Below, in pieces: positions 31,574 through 42,763 of a DNA stretch of 64,000 bases; the stretch's first letter is position 1, and each line of letters begins with the position of its first letter. A program made the translations under genes and the position numbers. The notes below the pieces were generated by a model, which saw nothing but the letters and a program-made list of their open reading frames with translations, did no database searches and was not told the origin of the DNA. Source of the DNA: Lepidodermella squamata (lineage: Eukaryota; Gastrotricha); the NCBI GenBank assembly GCA_047495785.1, contig JBLDXI010000009.1:4836001-4900000 (forward strand), in the 5' to 3' direction.

Positions 31574-33858
31574 ATGACGCCGTCGTACAATCGCGATCGA
31601 ATGCACGCTATCACCATGGCTGGGGTCAGCGTTGTCTCGCTGTTGGCTAATCTGTTGCCCGTGATGTCTGTCCACGAGGAGGGCGAGGCTCACACGTTCT
31701 CGCCGTTTCGGGTCATGATCCTCGAACATGCCCAATTAGGCCCGAGTTGGTCGATTAATGGCTCCAATTGGCATCGGCACGTTTGGAGGGCTTACGATGA
31801 GTCTCCGTTCGGAAATTTAACGAACTTCACTACCACTACTACTACAAAACCAACGATTGAACGACCTATGATTCGAGTAACGAAAATGTTCAACTCAACT
31901 CACAACTCAACAGAGGATGCTCCGGATCTTGTTCCTGAAGACCCTGAAGAGGAAGAGGAAGATTTCCCCTCGCCAGGGAAATACTCCTTCTCATCCTGCT
32001 CCGAAACCACGAAGAAAGGACCGATGTTACCAAACGCGTTGCGTTCCCCACTTTTCGATAATCAAGTGTTACCAAGCCATCGATTGCCAGCGGTTGTGAT
32101 TGCTGATTTCACTCTTTACGTTTCCGAGACTTGCCTTCTAGCGAAAAGGCATAACTGTAGGAGAGGGATCGACGTCTACCTGTTGGAGCCAGCAACTCCA
32201 GGTAACAAGACCCATTTCAACAGGCGATTTATCTATCACGGAAATGTTTTGGCTGATAATTGGAAGACGAGCAATTACACGCGGCAACTCCTTTCCGTAG
32301 CTATTCGCGTTAATCGGGTACCGTTTCAAATCGAACTGCACGATTCGCGCGGTGCTTGTCTTGAAATTCGAAGCGTTAGGATGATGGCTCATAGTTGTCT
32401 TATAGCTCAAGCCTACTCTACAGCTGTGAGGCCAACGCCGAAGTCTGCTGCGTTAGCTCGGCTTCCGGAAAATAAATCCAAGCCGCAGGCTTTAGAGGAA
32501 CTTGAGTGTCAATGCCCTGCTGGGTTTAGCAGAGGAGAAGGTAAGTCGTGTGTACGTGAAAATTCACATTCCAATTTTACTCCATTCCAGATAATGAATG
32601 CGAATCGTGCCCAGCTGGAACTTTTACTGACACCCCGAACTTATTAAAAGAATGCATCCCTTGCCCAGATAATACGGAGGCTCCTTCCGTGGATAGCACA
32701 GTCTGCAAATGCGTTCCGAATACCTTTCGGGTGCCAAGTGAGGGTTTGAAATCTCCTTGCTCATCACCACCCTCAGAGCCGCCAGCTTTGAAAGGTAAGT
32801 CCATACTGACCTCTTTTCAGTTTTAAATGTATCTCATGGTTATAGTGACCTACCTCGACACCCATTCCGCTTCTATCAACTGGTCTGAGCCTTTGATAAC
32901 CGGAAATCGGTCCGATTTGACCTACAACGTGCAATGTATCAGTGGATGCCGAGACATAAACCTAATAAGAGATTGGGATGCTGCTGGAGCAGATCGCTCT
33001 GTCATTGTATCTCTGGATGATCCTTGGACAATCAAAAAACGACCTATCTCCCTTAGGGTCTATTCCTTGAATGGAGTATCAGCAATTGCCGGGCCTAAAT
33101 TTGCGAAATACATTGAAGCTGTGATAAAATTGCCACGGGCTGTTAACGAAACTGAGGACGTTGAGATTGGAGAGGTTGTGCCCAACTTTGTTCAGGTAGT
33201 TATGCAGACTTTAGGCCCACTTGGAGTCATGGGTATTATCGCCGGTTCGATTTCTTTATGCTGCTTTGCATTCTGCGCCTACCGAGCGTGGAAAGAGCCG
33301 GATTTTCGATCTCAGCGACCGATAAAGATCCTAGGAGAGCCGTCCCCACCCTCAAGCAGTAACCCAAGTCGAAGGCCCTCAAATGATTTGGATGATGAAT
33401 TGAAGAAAGAACTTAATCGACGAAGTTCTTCACTGTATCCTTATGAAAGAAGAAATTCTTCATTATATCCTGGAAAACTCGCCTTTTCCTCAAAAATCGA
33501 CCCAGGCCCTGCTCCAGCACCTGGCCAGTATAGGTCGAATGTACCTTTACTAACACCAGCAGCCGCCCTAAGAGCTTCAATGGCTGCTCCTTACCATATT
33601 CTAAGTCTAGTTCGGAACCGGCCCCAGAGTCGCAATCCTATGCCGAGTTTGCTGGACAATCCTCAGGCTGAGGACCATCATTCCTTCATTGGTAACGAAG
33701 ACCGAAAGCCACCGGCCTTCAATTCAATAGAGTTACAGAGTCCTCATCCGCCCACTTCATCTCCAGTCGCGCATCGATGCCCTCCGCCTGATGAGTACGA
33801 TCACGAGTCAAACAACTCTGCTGACGATGAAAGCATAAGATACCATCTTCCATACTAA
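31574..33858 (+). CDS. Eph-like receptor without a kinase domain (second copy)
   Basis: Three exons (31574-32540, 32591-32794, 32846-33858; introns 50 and 51 bp) give 727 residues. Starts at 31601 or 31616 would suit the signal peptide (MAGVSVVSLLANLLPVMS) better. The ephrin-binding domain has GSNWHRHVW and FQIELHDSRGACLEIRSVR, with a Thr- and acid-rich insert near residues 85-135. CQCPAGFSRGEG, CESCPAGTF, CIPCP and CKCVPNTFRVPSEG form the Cys-rich part. One FN3 domain (SINWSEPLITGNRSDLTYNV) precedes the membrane helix (VMGIIAGSISLCCFAFCAY). The tail of about 190 residues has twin SSLYP motifs and ends SIRYHLPY, with no kinase. AATAAA is at 33951-33956. It is a tandem paralogue of the gene at 27169. 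Confidence 0.85.
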
Positions 33859-34077
33859 ATCATATCTAATGGGATTGACACCGAGTGATCTCCCGTCCTC
33901 ACATAGAGATTCCTAGAGAATAATGCTGTATATTTTTGCTTATTTTTGTCAATAAAAACCAGGTTGATTTTATTAAAAAGCGCTTCAGAAGCCTGAAATA
34001 GAAAGAAGTTGAAGGTTTCACAATTGAACAAAGGCTTCCGACATTTTATGACATCGAACAAACAAAAATCAATCTAA

Positions 34078-36903
34078 TCAAGTTGCGTTAGATGTCGGAG
34101 ATTTTTCTGGTATCGGACTTTTTGCTATAGAGGACCGGCTTTGGGAGCCAGCGGATTGTTTGCCATTTTCAGAGTCTTGATGCGATATTCTGGCTCTGGC
34201 TTGGCCTCGTCTGAAATAAAATCATCTCAGTGAAGTAATGTCAACTGGAGAAAGAACTCACTTCATTAGGTAAATTGCAACACCGATCGCCACTCCGACT
34301 ACGGCTAGACATCCTACAACGATGAGTAGGATAGCCCACCAAGTTAGAGCTCCGTAGTTCAGCCTAGAAGTCACTGTTGTTCCATGCAGGAGGTCTCCAT
34401 GCCCATCATCATGCCCATCAGTCGCCAATGAGGAGCAATCGACGTCAATCTCATACTCCGCCCCAGTTATCACAACATATCCTGGGGTTGTAATCTCCAT
34501 CTGGTGAGGATCGTTGTAGACCTGTTTAAGATCAGCAAGGTGCGGATCGATGGTTGAGTAACTTGACTTGACCGTCGCACCGTGAGAATCGACCGCGCCG
34601 TGGGAATCTGTATCTTTCGCGTGGCATTTCACGTCAACCTTCGGTGGAGAGGCTCCGTTTTTGTATATCGTCGTCGAGTTCTGGCAAATCATCGTACATA
34701 AGTGATCATCAGAAATGCCATGTCCGTCCCCGTGAGAATCTTCCCCAGCTTTCGTCGTGTAACCATGGTGATAGTCAATCGTGACTCCAGAGTCATGTTT
34801 TTCTCCATGACCTGTATCGTCGTGGGATGACTTGGTACTAGCTTCACTGCCATGCGGTTCAGTTGCTTTTTGAGCATCTGGCGATGGGGCATCTCCAAAT
34901 ACCAATTTTGTCGTTGTAGCCGTAGAGGCTTTGACAGATTCATGAGCTGAAGAAGTGGTCGCCTGTGTCGTGGTTGTAGTAGTGATTGAAGTTGCGACGG
35001 TCACTGCTTGGGTCTGAGCAGTTGTAGTTTCTGCTGCTGAACTTGCAAATGTGACAAGCCTCACATCAGGAGCTTTTGAAGTAGTTGTGGTAGTTGGCGT
35101 TGTTGTGGTCGATATTGTCGTAGTCGTGGGTTGAGTGGTCGTTGTCGTAGTCGTAGGTGGAGTGGTTTTTGTCGTTGTAGTTGCTGGAGTAGTCGTTGTA
35201 GTTGTCGATGTGGTCGGGGTAGTGGTTGTCGAAGAACTGGTAGTAGCCGCAGATGAGATCACAGCTTGAGCCACTATAAAACAGGGTCGATATATTATTT
35301 TCGCATGTTCATTGTCTCATACTCAATTGATTAGGGAAACAACAAATTTTGATGTTAAATTTAAACAAGACTCCCTAAGGAGTATTTACCTTCATGGGAG
35401 GATTAGCCTTAACAAATCTCACACAATGTTACTCGAATAACTCTAGTAAGCCCGATGAAATAAATCCTTACCTTCTGTCAGCAGGCGTTGAATGATTGAA
35501 GCTGGCTTGGTAGTAGTCGTAGTCGTGGTCATTGTCGTAGTTGTAGTCGTTGTCGGTCTGGTTGTGGTGGTAGTAGTTGTGGTAGTAGTTGTCCTAGTTG
35601 TACTAGTTGTGCTAGTTGAACTGGTTGTGCTGGTGCTAGTAGCAGGAGTGGTTGTAGATGATTTTGTAGTCGAAGTCGCCAACAATGGTCGCGATGTCGT
35701 AGTCGCAGTGGTCGACGTAGTAGTTTCATTCGTCAAAACTGACTCACATACAAACCGAAAATTCGTATCACTCATCGTCGAACACAGCTTGGCTTGCCAG
35801 CCATAACTTCCATCATCTCTCAGGACCAACGCAGCACATTGATTCGTCTCAGGTGAAATGGGTTCAGAAACTGAAACCCAACCTCGAAAACTCGACTTGA
35901 CCACACTGCTATCAGACTCATACGTCCAAAATCGATTCGTAGCCCCAATCCATACTTGAGGCACTGTGACTTTGACAGGATCCGACAAAATGTAGTTCAA
36001 CAAGCTTTGCCGATCTGATGATTCGATCATAGCCAATCTCCCGCCAAATTTGATGCAAAACACATCAGCATCCCGCCAGGTCAACTCTGGCAGCGCATAC
36101 AGGAATAAACAAGCTCCGTCCAAGCAGAAATTCGATAGTACAACCCCAGCAGCTAGCAGAGTTTGGTTGTTATAGGCCTGGTTCATATCAAATCTGCAGA
36201 CAAAAGGCAGGGGCAGGTTGCAGGATGCGTCTATCCATCGATTGCTAGATTGATCAACCTTAACTGCGGAACAAGAACCGCCAACAGTTGGCCGGCCCAA
36301 CATCCAGTTATCATAGGCTGATTTCTGGGTTGAAAATGCTAGACTGTTGAAGTTAGACCCACAAAACTCGCCGGGACTCCCTGAGCAGGGCAAGGTGCAA
36401 CTTGAACCAGGTGATCGCCAGGAGTAGGATGAGACACAGTAACACATTACTCCAAGCATCACAGCAGCATAAGGAGCAGTCTTGCTACATTGATCGATGC
36501 ATTTCGAGACGCTTAACGAGTCAGAGTAACTTCCGGTATCTTGTAGGGCTGAATCGTCAATTGACAACTGGTCATTACAGCCTTGACCTCTGAGTAAGGA
36601 ATTATCAGCAGCCCATCGCCATGTTGATTGAACATATTTCAGCCCGACGAGGACACGGCTCCAGCCTAGCTGCTCGATCGAATTCGCAAAAAACCTCTGT
36701 TCATCGGAGGATTTCGGAGCGGAAAGGCGGCGCTGCTGGGCTGTGCAGTAAGAAGCAGCGTCTGAATAGGATTTTACGTTCGAATTCTCGTAGAATGAAA
36801 AGCATTTTCCGTTGAAGAATTGGTCTTTCAGAGGATCCGGGCATAATTGACCACAAACTATCCCGAGTATAGCAGCAGTCACGCCTAGTCTGAGAACCAT
36901 CAT
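34078..36903 (-). CDS. Lectin-type membrane mucin G1: C-type lectin with nested WSC, second lectin domain, Thr-rich stalk
   Basis: Exons 36903-35472, 35273-34262 and 34210-34078 (introns 198 and 51 bp) give 858 residues. The start at 36903 gives a signal peptide (MMVLRLGVTAAILGIVCG). The first lectin fold opens with CPDPLKDQFFNGKCFSFYE and is interrupted by a WSC-like part (CIDQC, CYC, CTLPCSGSPGEFCGS). It resumes with YDNWMLGRPTVGGSC and closes at PLPFVCRF. A second lectin domain follows (WIGATNRFW, RFVCES). Then come a long Thr-rich stalk, a His/Asp/Gly-rich patch, the LCTMICQNST to EIDVDC module, the helix LTWWAILLIVVG and a 45-residue basic, Ser-rich tail. The usual EPN/QPD and WND calcium-binding motifs are not clear. 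Confidence 0.85.
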
Positions 36904-38441
36904 AATATTATGAAAAAAATCTAGGAAACAATGCACTCCATTTAGCTTCAAGTTCAGGCTGAATAATTCAATGACTGGAAGCCTAAAAGGGAGTAGGAAA
37001 TCAGACAACCACCAGCCCAACAGCTGATATATTTTGCTCCAGCCATTCAGTAGTAAAAAAGCAATCGAAAGATGTACAAAAGAGTTGTTATTAGGCGTAG
37101 ACAGCGTTGGGCATGCATGTTTGTGTGTCGAAGCGCATCGCTCTTGATCGATGACGCGTAGAATACCAATTGTTGCCCGGCAACAAACGCGTGTGAGCGC
37201 CCAACAGTTCGATATCGATGACACACAACGATGGTAAGAGAAAAATGTAGCCGTTAAATAAAAAAACAGCAATCATAGTGGTGATGTCCCTAGATTTAAG
37301 TCAAAAGCATGTAATGCCCACGGGTATCGCTCATACGTTGTCTAAAACCATTCATTGGTATTCGCATTGAGTTCGTGTTGAGGGAACTGGAACTCTCCTG
37401 CATTGTTCTAAAGTGTGCTACGTCGGCTGTTTTCGAGTTTTAGATTTCAGCTTTCAGCAGGATAAAATTATCAGTTTGCGAAGCATTGGTTTAATGCGCA
37501 CAAATAAAAGGGATCAAATCAGTAGCCACTTCTCATTTCGCTCACCGGATTTGCTCACTGCCAGGGCACCACGATTTTGTAGATATTGGTTATGGAGCCA
37601 CGTCGCTGAGTTCAGCGTACCATTCCTTGGCGGAGTTTGACAGCAGAAATTAAAAAAATTCCATATTGAACTTCCAACTGCGTCAAGTTGCTCCAAAATT
37701 GGAGGGCGGTTTGGGCATACGTTAGACCTGAAAAAACATTTACTTATACTTCTACTTTATTTAGGTATTACTTGATTTTTGAGCATGAAATCAGACAAAT
37801 TTTGAATATCAGTAAATTAGGCCGTAACGTGGTTCAGGGTACTCCCAGGGCCCTAATGGAGGGGAAATCACACTGAAAGCCCACCCCAATTAGGGTAATT
37901 TCTTTCTGGTGAATAATTCCGTCCTCCAATATGGGCGATCAGTCAGTCTTAAATGCATTGCCGAGCATTCTTTTCCAGAGAAACGGTTTCAGTGAGCACC
38001 TTGTTTTCTTGTGCGACTTTTGTTCTCACAAATTCACACATTCTCACAATTCGAACCTATCATTGATCGATGATTTTCGGAGTAAACCTTCAAAACTGTT
38101 ATTTAGCTCGAAGCCTTTTATCCTTATAGCAATTGTATCCAAAATCGTTTTCAAGACGCTGATTCATTATTTTACACTTTTGGTCATGGGACCATCCCGG
38201 ATAAAAGTTGAGGAGCACCTGATCAGAAATCTCTGCAGGTTATTAATGTTTCCTTTACTTCTTACTTCTGCCGCTTGTTTTTAGGGGTTGAGCAATATAC
38301 ATCTCAGAATTCAGAATTCATCGGTTACATTAGCGGCTCATCCTTTCAAACGCACAGCGACGGAATATTACTCTCTTGACTGGCCATTTTAGGATATAAG
38401 CAGGGTCAAATCATTCTCAGCAACTGCCAGCTTTCTATGCT
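36904..38441. other. Promoter side of G1 and intergenic
   Basis: It contains an RFX-type palindrome at 37170-37186. Open frames at 37413-37640 and 37931-38284 have no domain or signal peptide and are not supported. Confidence 0.45.
37170..37186. promoter_or_regulatory. X-box-like palindrome upstream of G1
   Basis: TTGTTGCCCGGCAACAA is a perfect palindrome and fits the RFX-factor consensus RYYNYY-N1-RRNRAC. It lies 267 bp before the G1 start. X-boxes often mark genes of ciliated cells in animals; that role here is inference. Confidence 0.45.
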
Positions 38442-38772
38442 TTAGGCGTTATTGATTGTGCCCCTGATAGCCGTTGACTTGCTGTACCGAGCGTTTTCCT
38501 CGGCCTCTTCTTCACGGGCGTTATTGATTGTGCCCCTGATAGCCGTTGACTTGCTGTACCGAGCGTTTTCCTCGGCCTCTTCTTCACGGGCGTTATTGAT
38601 TGTGCCCCTGATAGCCGTTGACTTGCTGTACCGAGCGTTTTCCTCGGCCTCTTCCTGTCGAGCTTGAATCGCCAAGACAGCGAAACATGCCTACAGTGAG
38701 CAGATGAATGAATAGCTATCATCCAGCATAACTACTTACCCCTAGAAGGGTGATAGCAACGAGCTTGTTCAT
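38442..38772 (-). CDS. Spliced secreted precursor with three 24-residue repeats
   Basis: Exon 1 (38772-38740) encodes MNKLVAITLLG; a 49-bp intron follows; exon 2 (38690-38442) completes the signal peptide (ACFAVLAIQA) and the rest, 93 residues in all. The mature part is three direct repeats of 24 residues, each with AEENAR, YSKSTAIR and GTINNA(R). Copies are almost identical, differing mainly at the first repeat's start. Arg residues between segments could be processing sites, as in a peptide precursor. There is no cysteine. It might also be a structural repeat protein. I recognise no family. Confidence 0.7.
38446..38661 (-). repeat. Three 72-bp direct repeats
   Basis: Units start at 38446, 38518 and 38590. 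They are in frame with the coding exon (72 bp is 24 codons) and are nearly identical in DNA, changing only in the last few bases of the third. This points to recent expansion or gene-conversion upkeep. Confidence 0.9.
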
Positions 38773-40061
38773 TTTGAAAAATGGAAAATAAATTGTATGA
38801 AATTATCAAAGTGTTTTGGAAAATGCATTTTTGAGCCATTTTGCAGTGTTATTTATCGGCGTTGCAGCGGCATCTGTGTTAACAAGGAGCGCTTGCTGTT
38901 AAAACAGATGCCGGTGATGATTAACGCGATTCAGGTGCTTGAAATATGAGGAATTTTTCATCTCACACATATCATTGTTTAATTTGCGCCTACAAACTTA
39001 TTTACCGGCGCTAACAGACACTTCTTCGCAGTCGAATCGTAGTATTGTAATAATTCCGAAAGAATATCATCTGAGTCAACAAAGCTGCTTTTTTCATTAA
39101 TTTCTTGCGCATAGCGCTACCTCAGTATTCGACGAAGCGGTACTTCGTTTTTGACGAAAATTCGTCACGGACAGTGAATCTTGAATACCAGCATTTTCTG
39201 AAACACCTGAAAAATACTCGCAATCTGGAATAAGCCGTTGCGCAAGTCTAGCGAGAATTTGATCAGCAATATCGAAGCAGAGCACCCAACATTTTGTCCT
39301 TAGCGTTCTTCGCCTTCTTGAAAATCCGCTTTTTCTCGCCTCAGCCTTATCAGCCGAAATTGACCGTCTTCATTGATAACACATTACAGCGCTAGGTTAG
39401 CCAATATCATTTTTTGTAAGAATATGCCGCAATAAGGACGCCAAAATTGCGCCAAAACCCAAAAATTGAACTTAGACATTTTTGCAGCGAAACAAGCTCA
39501 TTTATCGACAACTGTTGTATTGAACTAATCATCCTCGAATAGCGAAATTCAGCATGAAATATTATTTTTCGCGCTTTGATTTTTTGGCTAAAATTATTTA
39601 CAATTTACATTGGGAAGCAATTTTGACGTCCTAATGTCCTAACACATTACCTTTGTCCTATCAAGGCTTCTACTTACTCAAGAGTAATAGAGACTGCTAT
39701 GCAACAGATGCATTTTGTATGCATAGTTACGTATTTTTATGCGCTTCAACGAGCTGAATCCTCGCCTTTTAACCGGTGCGTGATCCCGCAAACTAAAGCC
39801 CTCGGTCTGTACGGTGCTTTAACACTTAGACTAATTAACCTGAGCCAATTAGCTGCTTGCGTGTCCGCGAAATAGATTCGGAGTTTAAATTCTCGAGGCT
39901 AAGCTTCAAACGTATTAGGGCCTTTAAGAACCTGGAATTAAGTCCGCTTCTTTAATTATCAAAACTTGTTTTATTGATCAATCTTCTACGCATATAAAAA
40001 CACAGACAAATTAGAAAGCGAATAATCTATAGCATCTACACGTGCCAATTTATACCGTTAT
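38773..40061. other. Intergenic, no gene supported
   Basis: A 62-residue minus-strand frame at 39097-39285 has protein-like composition (ADQILARLAQRLIPDC) but no start, splice or family evidence. Nothing else is visible. Confidence 0.4.
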
Positions 40062-40517
40062 TCAACCTCGGAGAGCTTTCTCCAACAGAACAATCTCATG
40101 GGTGAGCTTCGTCAAGCATTCTGTACTTCGCTGAAAATTCTGCTTCGACATTTGACGGTGCAAATCGTTGAATGCCATCATCAGTGCCTTGCTCAACTCT
40201 GCAGTTCCTTTAGCAGTCGAACTAAATAACAATTGCTGCTTCTCCGTCAATGCAGGCAGATGTTCGAGCTTGCTGACTGCTGATTTCAGTTGAACCTCAG
40301 CCTCTGCGAACTCCACGGCGCAGGAAGATTGTTGAAGCTGTTTCAAAAACACTCGACGAAATTCGCTCAGAACTTGGTTGAACTTATTGATGCTGCCAAC
40401 ATAACGATCTAGCGACTTACCATCGCTTAGCGTCGTAGCTTCGTTGAATAAATAGTAGAGCTCTTTACTATGAGAGATTAGATTTTCAACAATTTTAGCA
40501 TTCGCTTTAGCGGCCAT
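40062..40517 (-). CDS. Small helical intracellular protein, unknown
   Basis: 151 residues starting MAAKANAKIVENLISHSKEL, without signal peptide or membrane segment. The sequence is strongly helix-forming and heptad-like over most of its length (NKFNQVLSEFRRVFLKQLQQ, then EVQLKSAVSKLEHL). It resembles small coiled-coil subunits of larger complexes. I considered a Mediator-type subunit but cannot support it from sequence. It is the only gene here that looks like a housekeeping protein rather than a surface or secreted one. Confidence 0.7.
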   Translation of the reverse strand: MAAKANAKIVENLISHSKELYYLFNEATTLSDGKSLDRYVGSINKFNQVLSEFRRVFLKQLQQSSCAVEFAEAEVQLKSAVSKLEHLPALTEKQQLLFSSTAKGTAELSKALMMAFNDLHRQMSKQNFQRSTECLTKLTHEIVLLEKALRG

Positions 40518-41408
40518 CTTTTCGACAAAAATGTGTACCTAAATCAAAAGAATAATTTGTAAGAAAGCGCAAATTACGTGTCTCCAGGCATTATTTATTA
40601 ATTTGAAATCAAATTATTTTCTTGCTGTTATTGGAATATTGCGCTAGCCAGTGTTTACCACCCCACATCCTAGCGACTTCGATCAATAAAACTTGCACTA
40701 AGCTGTGTTGCTAGAAAGTTCTTCTGATCTCTATAATGCATGATGGACCCAGCTTAAATTAACCACTTAATAAAGGAAGACGCGCCAAGTGTAACAATCT
40801 AGAGCTCATAAATAATGGACTAGCAAAAATCGGTTATGGAAGGATTTGGATGCAAATTTCACCTTGAGCCGCGAGCTCAAGTCGTATTCAGGATGCAACC
40901 TCTGCTATGGCAACTTGCACTCAATTTTTTCGTATCTGAACTCCACAAAGTCTATTCTATAGGCATTTTTCACACTTTTTAACTCGTGCGCTTTATTTGA
41001 AGTTCATCAGCAGTAAGTTGCGATGATTGAATAAAATGTGAAGAATCAAATCGTCCCTAACACCGAACACATTCGGAATGATTGCCGGATAATATCGGAG
41101 ATCCGGTGCACGAGAATCGCTGATCGAGTTAAAACTGACATAAATTACATCATTGTTCGACATCACCATGTTCAGTGAATCGGTTGTCAGTGAATTACCA
41201 GGTTTGATCGGAGCGTATAAAAACGCGGAGGCATTGTTGTCACCCAATTATTTATTGGGATAATTAGGATAATTTATTGAGACTTGCCTTGGGATTCCCG
41301 CTAATTTGAAATGAGCAGACGTAGGCAGAGGTGGATTATCGCACATTTCCGTCACATTTGCAATCAAAAGCGCCTACTTGGTTGAAATTTGGCGAGTTTA
41401 AAGAAACC
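40518..41408. other. Intergenic; weak minus-strand frame
   Basis: A minus-strand frame at 40993-41247 (84 residues, no ATG at its start) looks partly protein-like (APDLRYYPAIIPNVFG) but has no splice or family support. Nothing else is seen. Confidence 0.35.
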
Positions 41409-42038
41409 ATGACAAAATATTCACAGAATTCCCTACTTTGCAAGGTATAGTTTCCGCAAACGAATACCGCTTCTTTGAGGACATGTAGTCCATTTATACT
41501 TCATGGATCATGGATACTCAATTTTTTTAATACCTTTACATATTTCCATCTAAAATATTTTTCCTCCAAGGTGTGTGGCCAGAAAACAGATGACTCTCTG
41601 AGGTGTGGAGCAAAGGTCTGTGAAGCTTGTAAGGTAATGCCTCCATTAATACCCTTCACTCCAAAATCTACATTATTACACATATATACTGTACAGAAGT
41701 TTTTCCAGCGAAATTACGACAAATCTGTGGAACTGAAATGTTCGGGTCATATTTCACCCGATGACGCGCTGAAATGCAGCGATCGAACTTTTCGAAGAAG
41801 CTGCAGAGGTTGCCGTCTAACGAAATGTTACCAAGTTGGCATGCGAACCCCAAATGCTAACCGGGCCCGAAGAGGTAGCTGTGTCAAATATCAGACAGGT
41901 CGCTCATCGATGATTCCTACCAATCACTTGCTATCGATTCATGAAGCGATGTTGGTGAATTTCTATGTTTCTCTTCTACTTGGCATGGTCACGGATGACT
42001 CAAAGCGAGATGGGGACAATGAAGGCGTCCGTTTTTAA
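41409..42038 (+). CDS. Nuclear-receptor DNA-binding domain protein lacking a ligand-binding domain
   Basis: Three exons (41409-41444, 41571-41633, 41697-42038; introns 126 and 63 bp) give 146 residues. The first exon ends LLCK and joins VCGQKTDDSLRCGAKVCEAC, completing zinc finger 1. The second intron splits CEACK from KFFQRNYDKS, the normal P-box helix region. Zinc finger 2 has four Cys and ends CRGCRLTKCYQVGM, the classic nuclear-receptor signature. The spacing of its first two Cys is 11 rather than the usual 5, so the D-box loop is enlarged. After the domain come about 60 residues and a stop, with no ligand-binding domain. It could be a DNA-binding-only receptor, or a truncated copy; the open splice pattern argues for a working gene. 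Confidence 0.75.
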
Positions 42039-42380
42039 CAATATCCAAACAGAACATGAAAATATGTCCTAACATGTCATTTGTGTCTTTCGATTTTTGC
42101 ATAATTTTGCCCACTTAAAATTGAGCTTCATGTCCTTAATTATCGATTGTTAAGACAATTTAATTTTTGCTCTGCAATGGCGTACACATTTTCAGGACTA
42201 TTACGTACTAGAAATTTTATTCTATAAACAGGTTTTACAAGGCTCAGGCGAGTCGACTTTATTCCATGTCAATCAATCCTACTAATTGAGTCATACTTTG
42301 AAACATTGACATTTATTTGCGGCCTTTTGTAAACAGAAATGTAACAAGCCTTTAGAAAATAATAGCTTGAAAAAATGAGT

Positions 42381-42763
42381 CTATGATACACAGAATTGAC
42401 GTATCAAAGCTACTCGTTTCTCCGCCGGTTGCTGCAGACAATTCCTAGTCCGTGGAGTCTTTGCCAGATGCTGAAAAGGAAAACTTGAATAAATTAAAGT
42501 TAAAGTTAAAAAACGCCACTTACCCCAAAGCATTTGTAGCATTCGGAAACTGTAATTGCATCCAAATTATGGTCAAGGTAGTCCAAGATGTATGCCAGGT
42601 CGTCTAACGTCATATTCTGCAAATCTATCACGCTGCTGGCTCTGGAAGGACCATAGGATCCTACTGCGACTCCACTCCTCAGAAATAGCTTCGACCTCCT
42701 CTGACATTCGATATTCGAAAATAGCGCGAATGCAACCGTAAACACTGCTAGTAATGTCTTCAT
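42381..42763 (-). CDS. Outlying CFG-family secreted protein, two exons
   Basis: Exon 1 (42763-42524) encodes a signal peptide (MKTLLAVFTVAFALFSNIEC), a Cys-free stretch, a helix-like LDDLAYILDYLDHNLDAITV and SECYKCFG. A GTAAGT donor follows directly, and after a 53-bp intron exon 2 (42470-42381) gives RNCLQQPAEKRVALIRQFC close to the stop. The total is 109 residues. The third Cys, P-x3-R and terminal Cys match the array far upstream. The stretch from CFG to the third Cys is only about ten residues, much shorter than in the array. It is the only family member here with an intron and lies on the opposite strand about 21 kb away, so it may be close to the ancestral form or an early offshoot. Confidence 0.75.

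Noticed and set aside
35492-35806. Val-rich open frame on the + strand
   Set aside because: It is the antisense of the Thr-rich stalk of G1; GTN codons mirror ACN. The same applies at 48299-48622, 51635-51955 and 52031-52303.
37931-38284. 117-residue frame on the + strand
   Set aside because: No ordered hydrophobic or domain pattern and no splice or polyadenylation signal that fits.
38446-38661. CRISPR-like repeat array
   Set aside because: Direct repeats of 72 bp without spacers, in frame with a secreted protein, in an animal genome.
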